Made by a program: the position numbers and the translations under genes | Source of the DNA: an uncultured Eubacterium sp. | GTDB lineage: Bacteria; Bacillota; Clostridia; Lachnospirales; Lachnospiraceae | Reading direction: 5' to 3' | NCBI GenBank assembly: GCA_910583555.1 | Contig: CAJTXO010000021.1 | Coordinates: forward strand, 1-53,636 | DNA: 53,636 bases | The notes under the pieces: model-generated | Seen by the model: only the letters and a program-made list of their open reading frames with translations | What the model was told of the DNA's origin: nothing | The model's database searches: none | In this document: positions 33,296-41,550 of the stretch, piece by piece | Position numbering within the stretch: position 1 is the stretch's first letter | Layout: each line of letters starts with the position of its first letter

Positions 33296-33806
33296 GAAAT
33301 TTTTTCCAGATGAAACTGTATCATCTACGTATGAAATTGATTTCGAGAGCTTATATGAAGAGGGATTCCGGGGAATCCTGTTTGATATCGACAATACGCT
33401 GGTGGAGCATGGCATGGATGCGAACAGCCAGGCTGTCGAACTGTTTGACAGGCTGAAAAAGATTGGTTTTGAGTGCTGCCTTATTTCGAATAACAAAAAG
33501 AAGCGGGTCAGCAGTTTCAATGAGCAGATCGGCGCGCATATGGTGTTTGACGCGCATAAGCCGAGCCGGAAGAATTACTTTTACGCGATGGAACTGATGG
33601 GGACGGATAAGGACAACACGCTTTTTGTGGGAGACCAGCTTTTTACGGACATATGGGGGGCAAAAAGAAGCGGAATACGGAATATACTGGTCAAACCGAT
33701 CAGTAAGAAAGAAGAAATTCAAATTGTGATCAAACGCGTGTTTGAGAAAATTATTTTATCGGAATACCGCAGCAAGAAAAAGAGAAAAAAAGCTGGTATC
33801 GGATAA
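33288..33806 (+). CDS. YqeG-family HAD phosphatase
   Basis: HAD IIIA-type phosphatase of 172 residues, YqeG-like. The catalytic motif FDIDNTLVEHG (nucleophile and acid Asp near residues 33 and 35) is intact. Motif II is CLISNNKKKR and motif III/IV HKPSRKNYFYAME and LFVGDQLFTDIWGAKRSGI. In other Firmicutes yqeG neighbours aroE or ribosome-assembly genes; here it precedes an M24 peptidase and aroD-aroK. The substrate is not established. Confidence 0.88.
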   Translation: MFEKFFPDETVSSTYEIDFESLYEEGFRGILFDIDNTLVEHGMDANSQAVELFDRLKKIGFECCLISNNKKKRVSSFNEQIGAHMVFDAHKPSRKNYFYAMELMGTDKDNTLFVGDQLFTDIWGAKRSGIRNILVKPISKKEEIQIVIKRVFEKIILSEYRSKKKRKKAGIG

Positions 33807-33820
33807 GAAAGGAAAGAAGG

Positions 33821-34954
33821 ATGGATCAGGGATTCTTACCTATGTTGGAAAAAGAGGTGCTCGAGGCGAAAAAACTCGATGGCATCCTCGTCACTTCACC
33901 CGCCAATATGCGGAAATGCAGCGGTTTCAGGGGAGAGGGGCTCGTCTATGTATCCAGAGACTTAAAACTTGTTTTAACTGATTCGAGATATACGGTCGCC
34001 GCGCGGGAAGAGTGCCCTCAGTTTGAGGTGGCTTTATACAAAAATAATTTGTATGAGTCATGGATTTCTCTGCTCATCGAGCGGTTCGGAACGGAGCAGG
34101 TGTCGCGGCTTGCCATCGGGTTTGAAGATGAGTTCATGACGGTGCAGGCAGAGCGGACGATCAAGGCATTGTTTCAGAAATACGAGATTACCAGTATCAC
34201 ATGGCTTCCGCTCCATAAACGGCTCGACCGGTTCCGCTGGATCAAGAGCGCGCAGGAGATCCGTGAGATCGAACAGGCGGAACATATCGGTGATCTGGCA
34301 TTTGCAAAGATCGTGCAAAAGCTGGCGGACGTGTATGGCAGCGGTCAGACGATGACGGAAAAGCAGATCGCGGCGTGGATTGAATTTTATATGAAAGAAC
34401 TGGGCGCGGAACAAACGAGTTTTGATACGATTGCGGCCAGTGGGATCCACTCTTCGATGCCACATGCGATCCCGACCGACCGGGCGCCGGAGGACGGGGA
34501 ATTTCTCACGATGGATTTTGGATGTAAAGTCAACGGTTACTGCTCGGATATGACTCGTACAGTCGTGATCGGCCAGGGATCCGAAGAGCAAAAGCGCGTG
34601 TACGACATCGTTCTTCGCGCGCAGGAAACGGCGTTGTCAGTCATCCGGCCGGGGATTCGGGGATGTGAGGTGGATGAGGCCGCAAGAAAGGTGATCTCCG
34701 ACGCCGGTTACGGTGACTGTTTCGGGCATGGACTCGGACACAGCGTCGGGCTGATGATCCACGAGAGACCCTGCTTTTCGTCGAAAGACGAGACGGTTCT
34801 GGAGCCGGGGATGGTCATTACGGTCGAGCCGGGTATATACATCGAAGGCGCTTACGGGGTTCGCATTGAGGATCTCGTCGTCATCACGGAGGATGGCTGC
34901 CGGAATCTGACGCATGCGCCGAAAGAGTGGAAAGAAATTGATATCATAGAATGA
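33821..34954 (+). CDS. M24 family (Xaa-Pro) aminopeptidase
   Basis: Pita-bread fold metallopeptidase removing N-terminal residues before proline. An N-terminal creatinase-type domain (about residues 1-130) is followed by the catalytic domain with all five metal ligands: LTMDFGCKVNGYCSDMTRTV (two Asp), GHGLGHSVGL (His), ITVEPGIYI (Glu) and RIEDLVVI (Glu). The length of 377 is slightly longer than typical 355-360. It is followed by the aroD-aroK fusion within 6 bases and in many Clostridia precedes efp, as it does here two genes later. Confidence 0.92.
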   Translation: MDQGFLPMLEKEVLEAKKLDGILVTSPANMRKCSGFRGEGLVYVSRDLKLVLTDSRYTVAAREECPQFEVALYKNNLYESWISLLIERFGTEQVSRLAIGFEDEFMTVQAERTIKALFQKYEITSITWLPLHKRLDRFRWIKSAQEIREIEQAEHIGDLAFAKIVQKLADVYGSGQTMTEKQIAAWIEFYMKELGAEQTSFDTIAASGIHSSMPHAIPTDRAPEDGEFLTMDFGCKVNGYCSDMTRTVVIGQGSEEQKRVYDIVLRAQETALSVIRPGIRGCEVDEAARKVISDAGYGDCFGHGLGHSVGLMIHERPCFSSKDETVLEPGMVITVEPGIYIEGAYGVRIEDLVVITEDGCRNLTHAPKEWKEIDIIE

Positions 34955-34960
34955 ACGGAA

Positions 34961-36220
34961 ATGGGGAAGATTATGGAACGACCTGAAATTTGTATCCCGA
35001 TCACCGATGTGACACGGGATGGTATTATCGGGCGGGCGAGGTCATTTGCCGGTCTGAACGCGGATATGGTGGAGTGGCGGCTGGATTTTTTTGCCGGTTA
35101 TGAAAAGGAAGTCGTCAGCGTGGCAGAGGAACTGAGGCGCGTACTGGAGGGAAAAAAGCTGATCGTCACACTCCGTACCGTGCGGGAAGGCGGGGAGGAG
35201 AACGGCAGCCGCTTTGATTACCGCGCGCTTTTGACGGAACTGGCGGCGAGCGGTGCCCCGCATTTTGTCGATGTCGAGATCCGGCGCGGCCGCGAAACGA
35301 TGGAAGCGGTCCGAAACGCCGCGCAAAAGGCGGGAACAAAGGTGATCGGTTCGTATCACGATTTTGAGAACACGCCGTCCTGTGAACAGATCGTGTCCAT
35401 TTTGACGGAGGCGAGAGAACTCGGAGCGCATATGGGGAAACTCGCCTGTATGCCTTCGCGGGAAGAGGAGCAGGGCAGGCGTGATGTGGAGACGCTTCTG
35501 ACGGCCACTGAGCAGATGAAAACGGCGTATCCCGAATTTCCGCTGATCACGATGAGTATGGGGGAGATGGGAAAGGACAGCAGGCGTTATGGCGGCCTGT
35601 ATGGTTCGGAAGTTTCGTTTGCCTGTGTGGGGACGGCGTCGGCTCCGGGACAGATCGAGCTGGAGGAACTGAACGGGGTGTTCGACCGCATATACTCCGG
35701 CCGGAACCACATTTCGCTGATCGGATTTATGGGCGTGGGAAAATCCACCATTTCACGCGAACTTCACCGCATAACAGGTAAACCGGAGATTGATACGGAT
35801 GCGCGCATCGTGCAGAACGAAGGGCGTCCGATCTCCCAGATTTTCGAGGAAGAGGGAGAACCGTACTTCCGCCGGCTCGAGACGGATCTGATCGATGAAC
35901 TCGGCAGTCTGCCTCCGGCTATCATTTCGTGCGGCGGCGGGATGGCGATGCGGGACCTCAATGTAAAGAAACTGCGCGCGCTGGGCGAGATCGTGCTTCT
36001 CACGGCTGAGCCGTCCACCATCTACGACAGAGTGAAAAACAGCACGAACCGTCCACTTCTCAACGGAAATATGAATGTTTCCTATATCGAGGGACTGATG
36101 GAGAAACGACGGCCCTTTTATGAAAAGGCGGCCACGCTCACCGTGGCGACCGACGGCAGGAGCATTCAGGAGATCGCTCAGGAAATTGTGGCAAAAGTCA
36201 ATGAAAAAAAGGAAAGGTAA
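34961..36220 (+). CDS. Fused type I 3-dehydroquinate dehydratase - shikimate kinase
   Basis: One frame encodes two shikimate-pathway enzymes. Residues 1-245 are type I dehydroquinase (AroD): EWRLDFF, then GSYHDFENTP with catalytic His133, and MGKLACMP with Schiff-base Lys160, ending in the GTASAPGQ loop. Residues 248-419 are shikimate kinase (AroK): IGFMGVGKST P-loop (254-263), DTDARI shikimate-binding Asp, FRRLE, SCGGGMAMR and the lid Arg in STNRPLLNG. No linker separates them. The two steps are not consecutive (AroE acts between), so channelling would need AroE. ATG 34961 or 34973 could be the start; neither has a strong site. Confidence in both halves is high. Confidence 0.92.
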   Translation: MGKIMERPEICIPITDVTRDGIIGRARSFAGLNADMVEWRLDFFAGYEKEVVSVAEELRRVLEGKKLIVTLRTVREGGEENGSRFDYRALLTELAASGAPHFVDVEIRRGRETMEAVRNAAQKAGTKVIGSYHDFENTPSCEQIVSILTEARELGAHMGKLACMPSREEEQGRRDVETLLTATEQMKTAYPEFPLITMSMGEMGKDSRRYGGLYGSEVSFACVGTASAPGQIELEELNGVFDRIYSGRNHISLIGFMGVGKSTISRELHRITGKPEIDTDARIVQNEGRPISQIFEEEGEPYFRRLETDLIDELGSLPPAIISCGGGMAMRDLNVKKLRALGEIVLLTAEPSTIYDRVKNSTNRPLLNGNMNVSYIEGLMEKRRPFYEKAATLTVATDGRSIQEIAQEIVAKVNEKKER

Positions 36221-36228
36221 TATGGCGT

Positions 36229-36564
36229 ATGGAGCTTGTGGAACATCTGTTAGCACAGATCGTCTCTTGGTCGATCCTGCTATTTGAATTTATCGGAGTC
36301 GGCATTCTCATCTGGACAGGCTTAAAAGGATTCCGCTGCTATATCAAGGGAAATCCGGAAACGAAGCTGATCCTGGCAAAGGGGATGGCAACCGGACTGG
36401 AGTTTAAGCTTGGCAGTGAAATATTGCGCACGGTCGTCGTGCGCGAATGGTTCGAGGTCGGTTTTGTCGCCGGAATCATCGCGATACGGGCGTTTTTGGC
36501 CATTCTGATCCGATGGGAGATCTGGCAGGAGGAGAAAAAGGAAATGTGTGAACAGAAAAAGTGA
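36229..36564 (+). CDS. DUF1622 membrane protein
   Basis: A 111-residue protein with two or three hydrophobic segments (VSWSILLFEFIGVGILIWTG and FVAGIIAIRAFLAILIRW). The pattern GLEFKLGSEILRTVVVREWFE between them is typical of the DUF1622 family. Function unknown. It sits between aroD-aroK and efp; GGAAAGG lies rather far (about 11 bases) upstream, so expression may rely on coupling. Confidence 0.8.
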   Translation: MELVEHLLAQIVSWSILLFEFIGVGILIWTGLKGFRCYIKGNPETKLILAKGMATGLEFKLGSEILRTVVVREWFEVGFVAGIIAIRAFLAILIRWEIWQEEKKEMCEQKK

Positions 36565-36573
36565 TTTTTTTAC

Positions 36574-36602
36574 TTGAAAATTCTTTCTGAATATAATAAA
36601 AT
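36574..36602 (+). promoter_or_regulatory. Promoter for efp
   Basis: TTGAAA (36574-36579), 17 bases, TAAAAT (36597-36602), in the otherwise AT-rich gap before efp. Confidence 0.55.
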
Positions 36603-36655
36603 AATAAATAGGCATGTTATGAACATTTTTATTTAGAAAGTAGGAGGAACGGAAC

Positions 36656-37213
36656 ATGATTTCAGCAGGTGATTTCAAAAACGGACTGACGATTGAAATT
36701 GATGGAACGGTTTATCAGATTATTGAATTTCAGCATGTAAAGCCGGGAAAAGGAGCGGCTTTTGTTCGTACAAAATTGAAAAACGTAGTGGATGGCGGCG
36801 TCGTAGAGAAGACATTCCGCCCGACTGAAAAGTATCCGCAGGCACATATTGACAAGAAGGAGATGCAGTTTTTGTATGCCGAAGGCGATATGTACAATTT
36901 CATGGACATGGAAACATATGACCAGATCGCCCTGCCGGATGAATCGATCGGCGACGCGATGAAATTTGTCAAAGAAAATGACATGGTAAAGATGGTTTCT
37001 TATAAGGGGAACATATTCTCCGTGGAGCCGCCGATGTTTGCGGAACTGGAAGTGACGGAGACGGAGCCGGGCGTCAAAGGCGATACGGCGACGAACGTGA
37101 CGAAGCCGGCGACCGTGGAGACGGGCGCACAGGTCAATGTGCCGATCTTTGTCAATCAGGGCGATGTGATTCAGATCGATACGCGTACAGGAGAGTATCT
37201 GAAGCGTATCTGA
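36656..37213 (+). CDS. efp: Translation elongation factor P
   Basis: Relieves ribosome stalling at polyproline stretches. Three OB-like domains in 185 residues, normal length. The tip of domain I reads HVKPGKGAAF with Lys32, the residue that is modified in many bacteria. The C-terminal EF-P signature IQIDTRTGEYLKRI is intact. No modification enzyme gene (epmA, ymfI type) is next to it. AGGAGGAAC precedes the ATG, and a terminator follows at 37253. Confidence 0.96.
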   Translation: MISAGDFKNGLTIEIDGTVYQIIEFQHVKPGKGAAFVRTKLKNVVDGGVVEKTFRPTEKYPQAHIDKKEMQFLYAEGDMYNFMDMETYDQIALPDESIGDAMKFVKENDMVKMVSYKGNIFSVEPPMFAELEVTETEPGVKGDTATNVTKPATVETGAQVNVPIFVNQGDVIQIDTRTGEYLKRI

Positions 37214-37252
37214 TCATTGTTTGGACATATGTTTAATTTTAGATTTGTTTTT

Positions 37253-37290
37253 TCAAGAGGGTCTTTTTAAAGGCTCTCTTGATTTGGTTT
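37253..37290 (+). terminator. Terminator after efp
   Basis: Stem TCAAGAGGGTC (37253-37263) with GGCTCTCTTGA (37272-37282), with G-U pairs, then a T-rich tail. Confidence 0.75.
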
Positions 37291-37307
37291 TAGGGAATAA
37301 ATATCCT
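37279..37307 (+). promoter_or_regulatory. Possible promoter for fabH
   Basis: TTGATT (37279-37284), 17 bases, TATCCT (37302-37307). A weak match, but it places the transcription start inside the palindromes at 37309-37335. Confidence 0.4.
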
Positions 37308-37308
37308 G

Positions 37309-37335
37309 AACTACTACAAGTAGTTTTAAAAACTA
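37309..37335 (+). promoter_or_regulatory. Two overlapping palindromes, candidate repressor site of fabH
   Basis: AACTACT-ACA-AGTAGTT (37309-37325) and TAGTTTT-A-AAAACTA (37321-37335) are both perfect 7-bp inverted repeats and share bases. Position between promoter and fabH suits a fatty-acid repressor of the FapR or FabT/MarR type; the exact box does not match a consensus I can quote. Confidence 0.5.
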
Positions 37336-37367
37336 AATTGAGTTCTATCTTTTTTGGAGGAGATCGA

Positions 37368-38345
37368 ATGGCTGTTAATATTATAGGTACAGGGAGCTAT
37401 GTACCAAAGAATGTAGCGGATAACCAGCTTTTGTCCACGATCGTCGATACGGACGACGAGTGGATCAGGCAGCGCACGGGGATCAAAGAGAGGCATCTGT
37501 CGAGCGGAAGCAAGGAGGGAACTTCGTTTATGGCGATCGAGGCGGCGAAAGCGGCGCTCGAACACGCCGGTGTTTCTGCGGAAGAGATGGATCTGATCAT
37601 TGTGGCGACAGCGTCCGCGGATACGTATGTTCCGAGTACGGCCTGCCAGGTACAGGGAGAGCTCGGTGCGATCCGGGCTACCTGTTTTGACTTGAACGCC
37701 GCGTGTTCCGGCTTTCTCTTTGCCCTCAATACGGCGGACGCCTATCTGGAGACGGGGATGGCCAAAACAGCGCTGATCATCGGCGCGGAAACACTGTCGC
37801 GCGAAGTGGACTGGTCAGACCGCAGCACGTGCATCCTGTTTGGCGACGGGGCCGGGGCTGCCGTTCTTCGGAGAGAAGAGGGAGAAGGCGGTATTCTCGC
37901 CAGCGTGACCGGATCGGACGGAAGCCAGGGAGATGTGCTGACCTGCAAAGGGCGGGGCATACAGAATCCATTTTACAAGAGCCGGCGCAAAAAAGACTAC
38001 ATTCAGATGAACGGCCAGTCCGTATTCCGTTTCGCCGTTTCGACCGTGCCGAAATACATAAAACGGGTATTGAAAGAAACGGGGCTGGAGCCGGATGACA
38101 TCAAATACTATATCCTGCATCAGGCAAACCGGAGGATATTGGAATCGATTGCAAAGAGGGTTGGCGTCGAAATGGAGAAGATCCCGATGAACCTTGACCA
38201 TTACGGAAATACTTCATCGGCAAGTATTCCAATTTTATTGGATGAGGTGAACCGGAATGATCTTTTGCAGCCGGGGGATAAGATCGTGCTGTCCGGGTTC
38301 GGCGGCGGCCTGACATGGGGGGCGACCCTGATTGAGTGGAAGTAG
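37368..38345 (+). CDS. fabH: Beta-ketoacyl-ACP synthase III
   Basis: Condenses acetyl-CoA (or branched acyl-CoA) with malonyl-ACP to begin fatty-acid synthesis. The thiolase fold catalytic triad is complete: Cys113 in DLNAACSGF, His251 in YILHQANRRI, and Asn281 in HYGNTSSAS. GGGLTWGATLIEWK is the typical end. The 325-residue form from ATG 37368, with GGAGGAG 6 bases upstream, is correct; an open frame extends upstream to 37221 but lacks a site. No other fab genes are adjacent. The terminal codons and TAG have a diverged copy 81 bases downstream. Confidence 0.95.
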   Translation: MAVNIIGTGSYVPKNVADNQLLSTIVDTDDEWIRQRTGIKERHLSSGSKEGTSFMAIEAAKAALEHAGVSAEEMDLIIVATASADTYVPSTACQVQGELGAIRATCFDLNAACSGFLFALNTADAYLETGMAKTALIIGAETLSREVDWSDRSTCILFGDGAGAAVLRREEGEGGILASVTGSDGSQGDVLTCKGRGIQNPFYKSRRKKDYIQMNGQSVFRFAVSTVPKYIKRVLKETGLEPDDIKYYILHQANRRILESIAKRVGVEMEKIPMNLDHYGNTSSASIPILLDEVNRNDLLQPGDKIVLSGFGGGLTWGATLIEWK

Positions 38346-38429
38346 CCGATGAAGTGCCATGTGCTCAGGATGCGTTTGAAGATCAGAGTAGTACGGGACG
38401 GGGTGTCTTTTGTCGAATGGAGGTAGTTG

Positions 38430-39149
38430 ATGAAACGGATTTTGATTCAGGGTGCGATAGAGAGTGAAGTGAGCTACTATCTGGAACAGCCGTGTTTCCG
38501 GGACGTTGTTCCGGCAGAAAAAAACGGATTTTTATGTTACGAGGCGCGGACTGACGGTGTGGAACTGATCGTGCAGCTGACGAAGATGGGCATGGTCCAC
38601 GCGGCGATGGCGACGATGACGGCGATCTATGAGTTCCGGCCGGATATCATCGTGAACCAGGGCACGGCGGGGGCTCAGGTTGAAACACTGACGAGCGGTG
38701 ACCTGGTGATCGGGCAGCGGGCGGTCAATGTGCACTCGATCGAGATGCCGAAGCGCGGGTACGGCGAAGGCATAGCGCCGATCGACTGGCGGGGGATGGC
38801 GACCGAGTACATTGAGGCGGACAAAGGACTGGTGCGCCTGTTTAAGGAAGGTATCGGAGCGCGCACGCGGACCGGAACCGTGATCACGGGAACGCTCGGC
38901 AGCGGCGATCTGTTCAGCAAAGAAAAAGACCGCATCAAGTGGCTGCACGAGGTGTTTGGAAATGTGAGCGAGGATATGGAGTCGTTCGCGGTCTACGCGG
39001 CGTGCCGGGAATGCCGGATTCCATGCGTATCGATCCGCGTCATTTCCAATAATGAACTGTTAGATGAGGATTACGATAAAGATACGGCGCTCGAGTTACA
39101 GCGGGTCATTTGGGAAACGCTGATGGCGGCGGCCGGATCGGAGTGGTAG
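38430..39149 (+). CDS. MTA/SAH nucleosidase-like phosphorylase-fold protein
   Basis: Nucleoside phosphorylase-fold protein, 239 residues, most like 5'-methylthioadenosine/S-adenosylhomocysteine nucleosidase. IIVNQGTAGAQ is the conserved glycine-rich strand, GDLVIGQRAV the next, and EDMESFAVYAAC carries the catalytic-site Met-Glu pair. The catalytic Asp is probably in the RVISNNELLDEDY region, a shift from the usual SD(x)A, so substrate preference may differ. ATG 38430 with GGAGG 6 bases upstream is the start; a TTG just before it is less likely. Confidence 0.8.
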   Translation: MKRILIQGAIESEVSYYLEQPCFRDVVPAEKNGFLCYEARTDGVELIVQLTKMGMVHAAMATMTAIYEFRPDIIVNQGTAGAQVETLTSGDLVIGQRAVNVHSIEMPKRGYGEGIAPIDWRGMATEYIEADKGLVRLFKEGIGARTRTGTVITGTLGSGDLFSKEKDRIKWLHEVFGNVSEDMESFAVYAACRECRIPCVSIRVISNNELLDEDYDKDTALELQRVIWETLMAAAGSEW

Positions 39150-39179
39150 TTAAATCGTGTTTATACTAGGAGGTATAAG

Positions 39180-40673
39180 ATGAAAGAAATCAAACTGGAA
39201 ATGGGCGCAGACGTCCCATTTCACAATAATGTGGATTACTGTGTGGGAACGGGGCGCATGGGACTGGCGCTGCACAAAGAGTATTTGGACCAGCTGGCTC
39301 TCGTGCAGAAGACGATCGGTTTTTCTTACATACGCGGGCACGGACTGTTTTGTGATGATATGGCGATCTACCATGAGTACGAAGAGGATGGCGTGAGGAA
39401 AGCCGAGTACAATTTTACCTATTTAGACCGGGTGTTCGACAGCTATTTGGATTTGGGGATCCGTCCTTTTTTGGAACTCGGTTTCATGCCGGACAAAATG
39501 GCTTCCGGGACACAGACCCAGTTTTACTGGAAAGGGAACGTGACGCCGCCGAAAGAATATGACTGGTGGTGCCATCTCGTTCAGGCGACGCTGCGCCATC
39601 TGATGGCGAGATACGGGGAGGACGAAGTTCTTTCCTGGCCGATCGAGGTGTGGAATGAGCCGAACCTCACCGGTTTTTGGGAACACGCGGATATGGAGGA
39701 ATATTTTAGATTATATGAGCGGACAGCGTACGCGGTAAAAGAAGTACATCCGGATCTTCAGGTGGGCGGCCCGGCGATCTGCGGCGGCAGCGACGAAAAG
39801 TGGATGAAAGGTTTCCTCACACATTGTCGGGAAAAGAAACTGCCGCTTGATTTTATCTCGCGTCATCACTATACGATCGAACTGCCAAAACCGGACGGGC
39901 ATTACGGATATACTGAACTGTACAAGTCTGAGTACGCGTTCAGCACGCTGCGGGACTGCCGGAAGATCATAGAGTCATATGAGGAATTTAAGGATCTTCC
40001 TTTTTACATTACGGAGTTTAACAGCGCTTATATTCCAAACGCGCCGATACACGATACCAACGAGAATGCGGCATATCTCGCGCGGATGCTCTCGGAGATC
40101 GGCGACTACTGTACGGGTTATTCGTACTGGACGTTCGGTGACGTGTTTGAGGAGCAGGGCGTTCCATTTACGCCGTTTCACGGAGGGTTTGGACTGGTAG
40201 CAAACGGCGGTATCACCAAACCGACTTTTTGGACGTTCGCGTTCTTTAAGAAATTAAAGGGAAGATGCCTGTACCGCGATGAGCAGGTCGTCGTTGTGCA
40301 GAAGGATGATGGCACGATCTGCGGCGTGGCATGGAATCTGTGCCGTGAGACCGGATGTGAAGAATGGGAGTGTAAGCTGTGCCTTCCGGTGGATCAGGCG
40401 GAGTACTGCTGTGTGAAAAAGACCGTGGACGAGACGGTGTGTAACCCGCTCAAAGCATGGCATGATCTGGGCGAGCCGGCGAATCCGGGCAGGGAGCAGA
40501 TCGAACTGATCAGCGAGGCGGCGAAACCGCTCGTAACGACGGAGCATCTTGTCCCAGCGGATGGTACGTTGGATATCACGCTTTCGGCAGGGAAAAACGG
40601 GGTCGTGTATTTTAAGATTTCGGAGGCTGTGATCAAGAGCGACCGTGGATTTGTGTATGGGCGTACGGAGTGA
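39180..40673 (+). CDS. GH39 beta-xylosidase
   Basis: Retaining glycoside hydrolase of family 39, cleaving xylose from xylo-oligosaccharides. A TIM barrel has the acid/base Glu160 in IEVWNEPNL and the nucleophile Glu279 in YITEFNS, both at the positions known for Thermoanaerobacterium XynB. A beta-sandwich C-terminal part follows. There is no signal peptide, so it acts on imported oligosaccharides in the cytosol. The 497-residue length is normal. AGGAGG is 7 bases before ATG. It stands alone with no transporter or regulator of xylan use nearby and is closed by a strong terminator. Confidence 0.92.
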   Translation: MKEIKLEMGADVPFHNNVDYCVGTGRMGLALHKEYLDQLALVQKTIGFSYIRGHGLFCDDMAIYHEYEEDGVRKAEYNFTYLDRVFDSYLDLGIRPFLELGFMPDKMASGTQTQFYWKGNVTPPKEYDWWCHLVQATLRHLMARYGEDEVLSWPIEVWNEPNLTGFWEHADMEEYFRLYERTAYAVKEVHPDLQVGGPAICGGSDEKWMKGFLTHCREKKLPLDFISRHHYTIELPKPDGHYGYTELYKSEYAFSTLRDCRKIIESYEEFKDLPFYITEFNSAYIPNAPIHDTNENAAYLARMLSEIGDYCTGYSYWTFGDVFEEQGVPFTPFHGGFGLVANGGITKPTFWTFAFFKKLKGRCLYRDEQVVVVQKDDGTICGVAWNLCRETGCEEWECKLCLPVDQAEYCCVKKTVDETVCNPLKAWHDLGEPANPGREQIELISEAAKPLVTTEHLVPADGTLDITLSAGKNGVVYFKISEAVIKSDRGFVYGRTE

Positions 40674-40710
40674 GAGCGGATAACGGCTGATTTTATAAAC
40701 TCCTACCAGG

Positions 40711-40756
40711 CACACCTTATTCATCTTAAAACAGTTGAATAAGGTGTGTCTTTTAT
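40711..40756 (+). terminator. Terminator after the GH39 gene
   Basis: Perfect 13-bp stem, CACACCTTATTCA (40711-40723) with TGAATAAGGTGTG (40736-40748), then TCTTTTAT. Confidence 0.9.
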
Positions 40757-40817
40757 GTTCTATGATATGTGAAAAGGAATTGAAAAATAAACGAAGCGGA
40801 AATAATTTTCTCTCACA

Positions 40818-40846
40818 TGAAATATTTTTGGAACAAACATCGTCTA
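40818..40846 (+). promoter_or_regulatory. Likely ECF-sigma-dependent promoter of the second sigma operon
   Basis: TGAAAT (40818-40823), 17 bases, CGTCTA (40841-40846). The CGTC-type -10 and TGAAA-type -35 are characteristic of ECF promoters and suggest autoregulation of the sigma gene that follows. Confidence 0.6.
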
Positions 40847-40914
40847 ATATATGAAAGGTCAGAAAACAAGCAGAGGTTGATCATACTGAGATGTTTCAGC
40901 GAGGGGGTGAAAAT

Positions 40915-41550
40915 GTGAATGAACCTACGGATTCGAAAAAACCTCATCACGCAGTTTCTCGCAAGGCGCCGCCTGCGGCACTTTGCTCTATTCACAATGA
41001 GAAAAAACTTGTGGTGAGAGCGCAGGAAGGCGATGCCGATGCATTCGTGCAGTTAGTGGAGCAGTACCGGCAGCAGATGTATAAAATTGCTTTCTGCTAC
41101 CTGGCATCCGGAGAGGATGTCGCGGACGCGATACAGGATACGATCCTGACCGCATATGAGAAACTGGGAGATCTGAAGCATCCGCCGTATTTTAAAACAT
41201 GGCTGATACGAATCCTCATAAACCGGTGCAAGGATTACCTCAACCAGCGGGCGCGGGAAATCACGCTGGAAACGGTGCCGGACCGGGAAGTCAGGGATCA
41301 GGTACTGGAGCAGATCATATGCCGGGAGATGCTAGGGGAACTTGATGCAAAATACAGGGACGTATTGATCCTGCACTACGTCGAGGGATTTCGCGCGAGG
41401 GAGATCGCTGAAATATTAGATGTCAAACTCGGGACGGTACTGACGCGGCTGAGCAGAGGGCGGGAGCGCATGAAGGAGATCTATGAGTTAAACCACACAG
41501 AAGGGGAGGTGGATTATGATGAAAGACCAGGAAATCAGGAATGTATTTAA
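40915..41550 (+). CDS. ECF-type RNA polymerase sigma factor (second pair)
   Basis: About 211 residues. Region 2 has EKKLVVRAQEGDADAFVQLVEQYRQQMYKIAFCY with the DAIQDTILTAYEKL core. HPPYFKTWLIRILINRCKD is the usual next block. Region 4 is ELDAKYRDVLILHYVEGFRAREIAEIL, with the DNA-reading helix VKLGTVLTRLSRGRERM. GTG 40915 is preferred over ATG 40891 because GAGGGGGTGA lies 5 bases before it. It overlaps the anti-sigma gene by 35 bases. The upstream promoter looks ECF-type, so self-activation is likely. Confidence 0.88.
   Translation: MNEPTDSKKPHHAVSRKAPPAALCSIHNEKKLVVRAQEGDADAFVQLVEQYRQQMYKIAFCYLASGEDVADAIQDTILTAYEKLGDLKHPPYFKTWLIRILINRCKDYLNQRAREITLETVPDREVRDQVLEQIICREMLGELDAKYRDVLILHYVEGFRAREIAEILDVKLGTVLTRLSRGRERMKEIYELNHTEGEVDYDERPGNQECI

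Noticed and set aside
38349..38426. A 25-codon ORF between fabH and the nucleosidase gene
   Set aside because: It lacks a ribosome site and looks like diverged duplicated sequence, so it is not listed as a gene.
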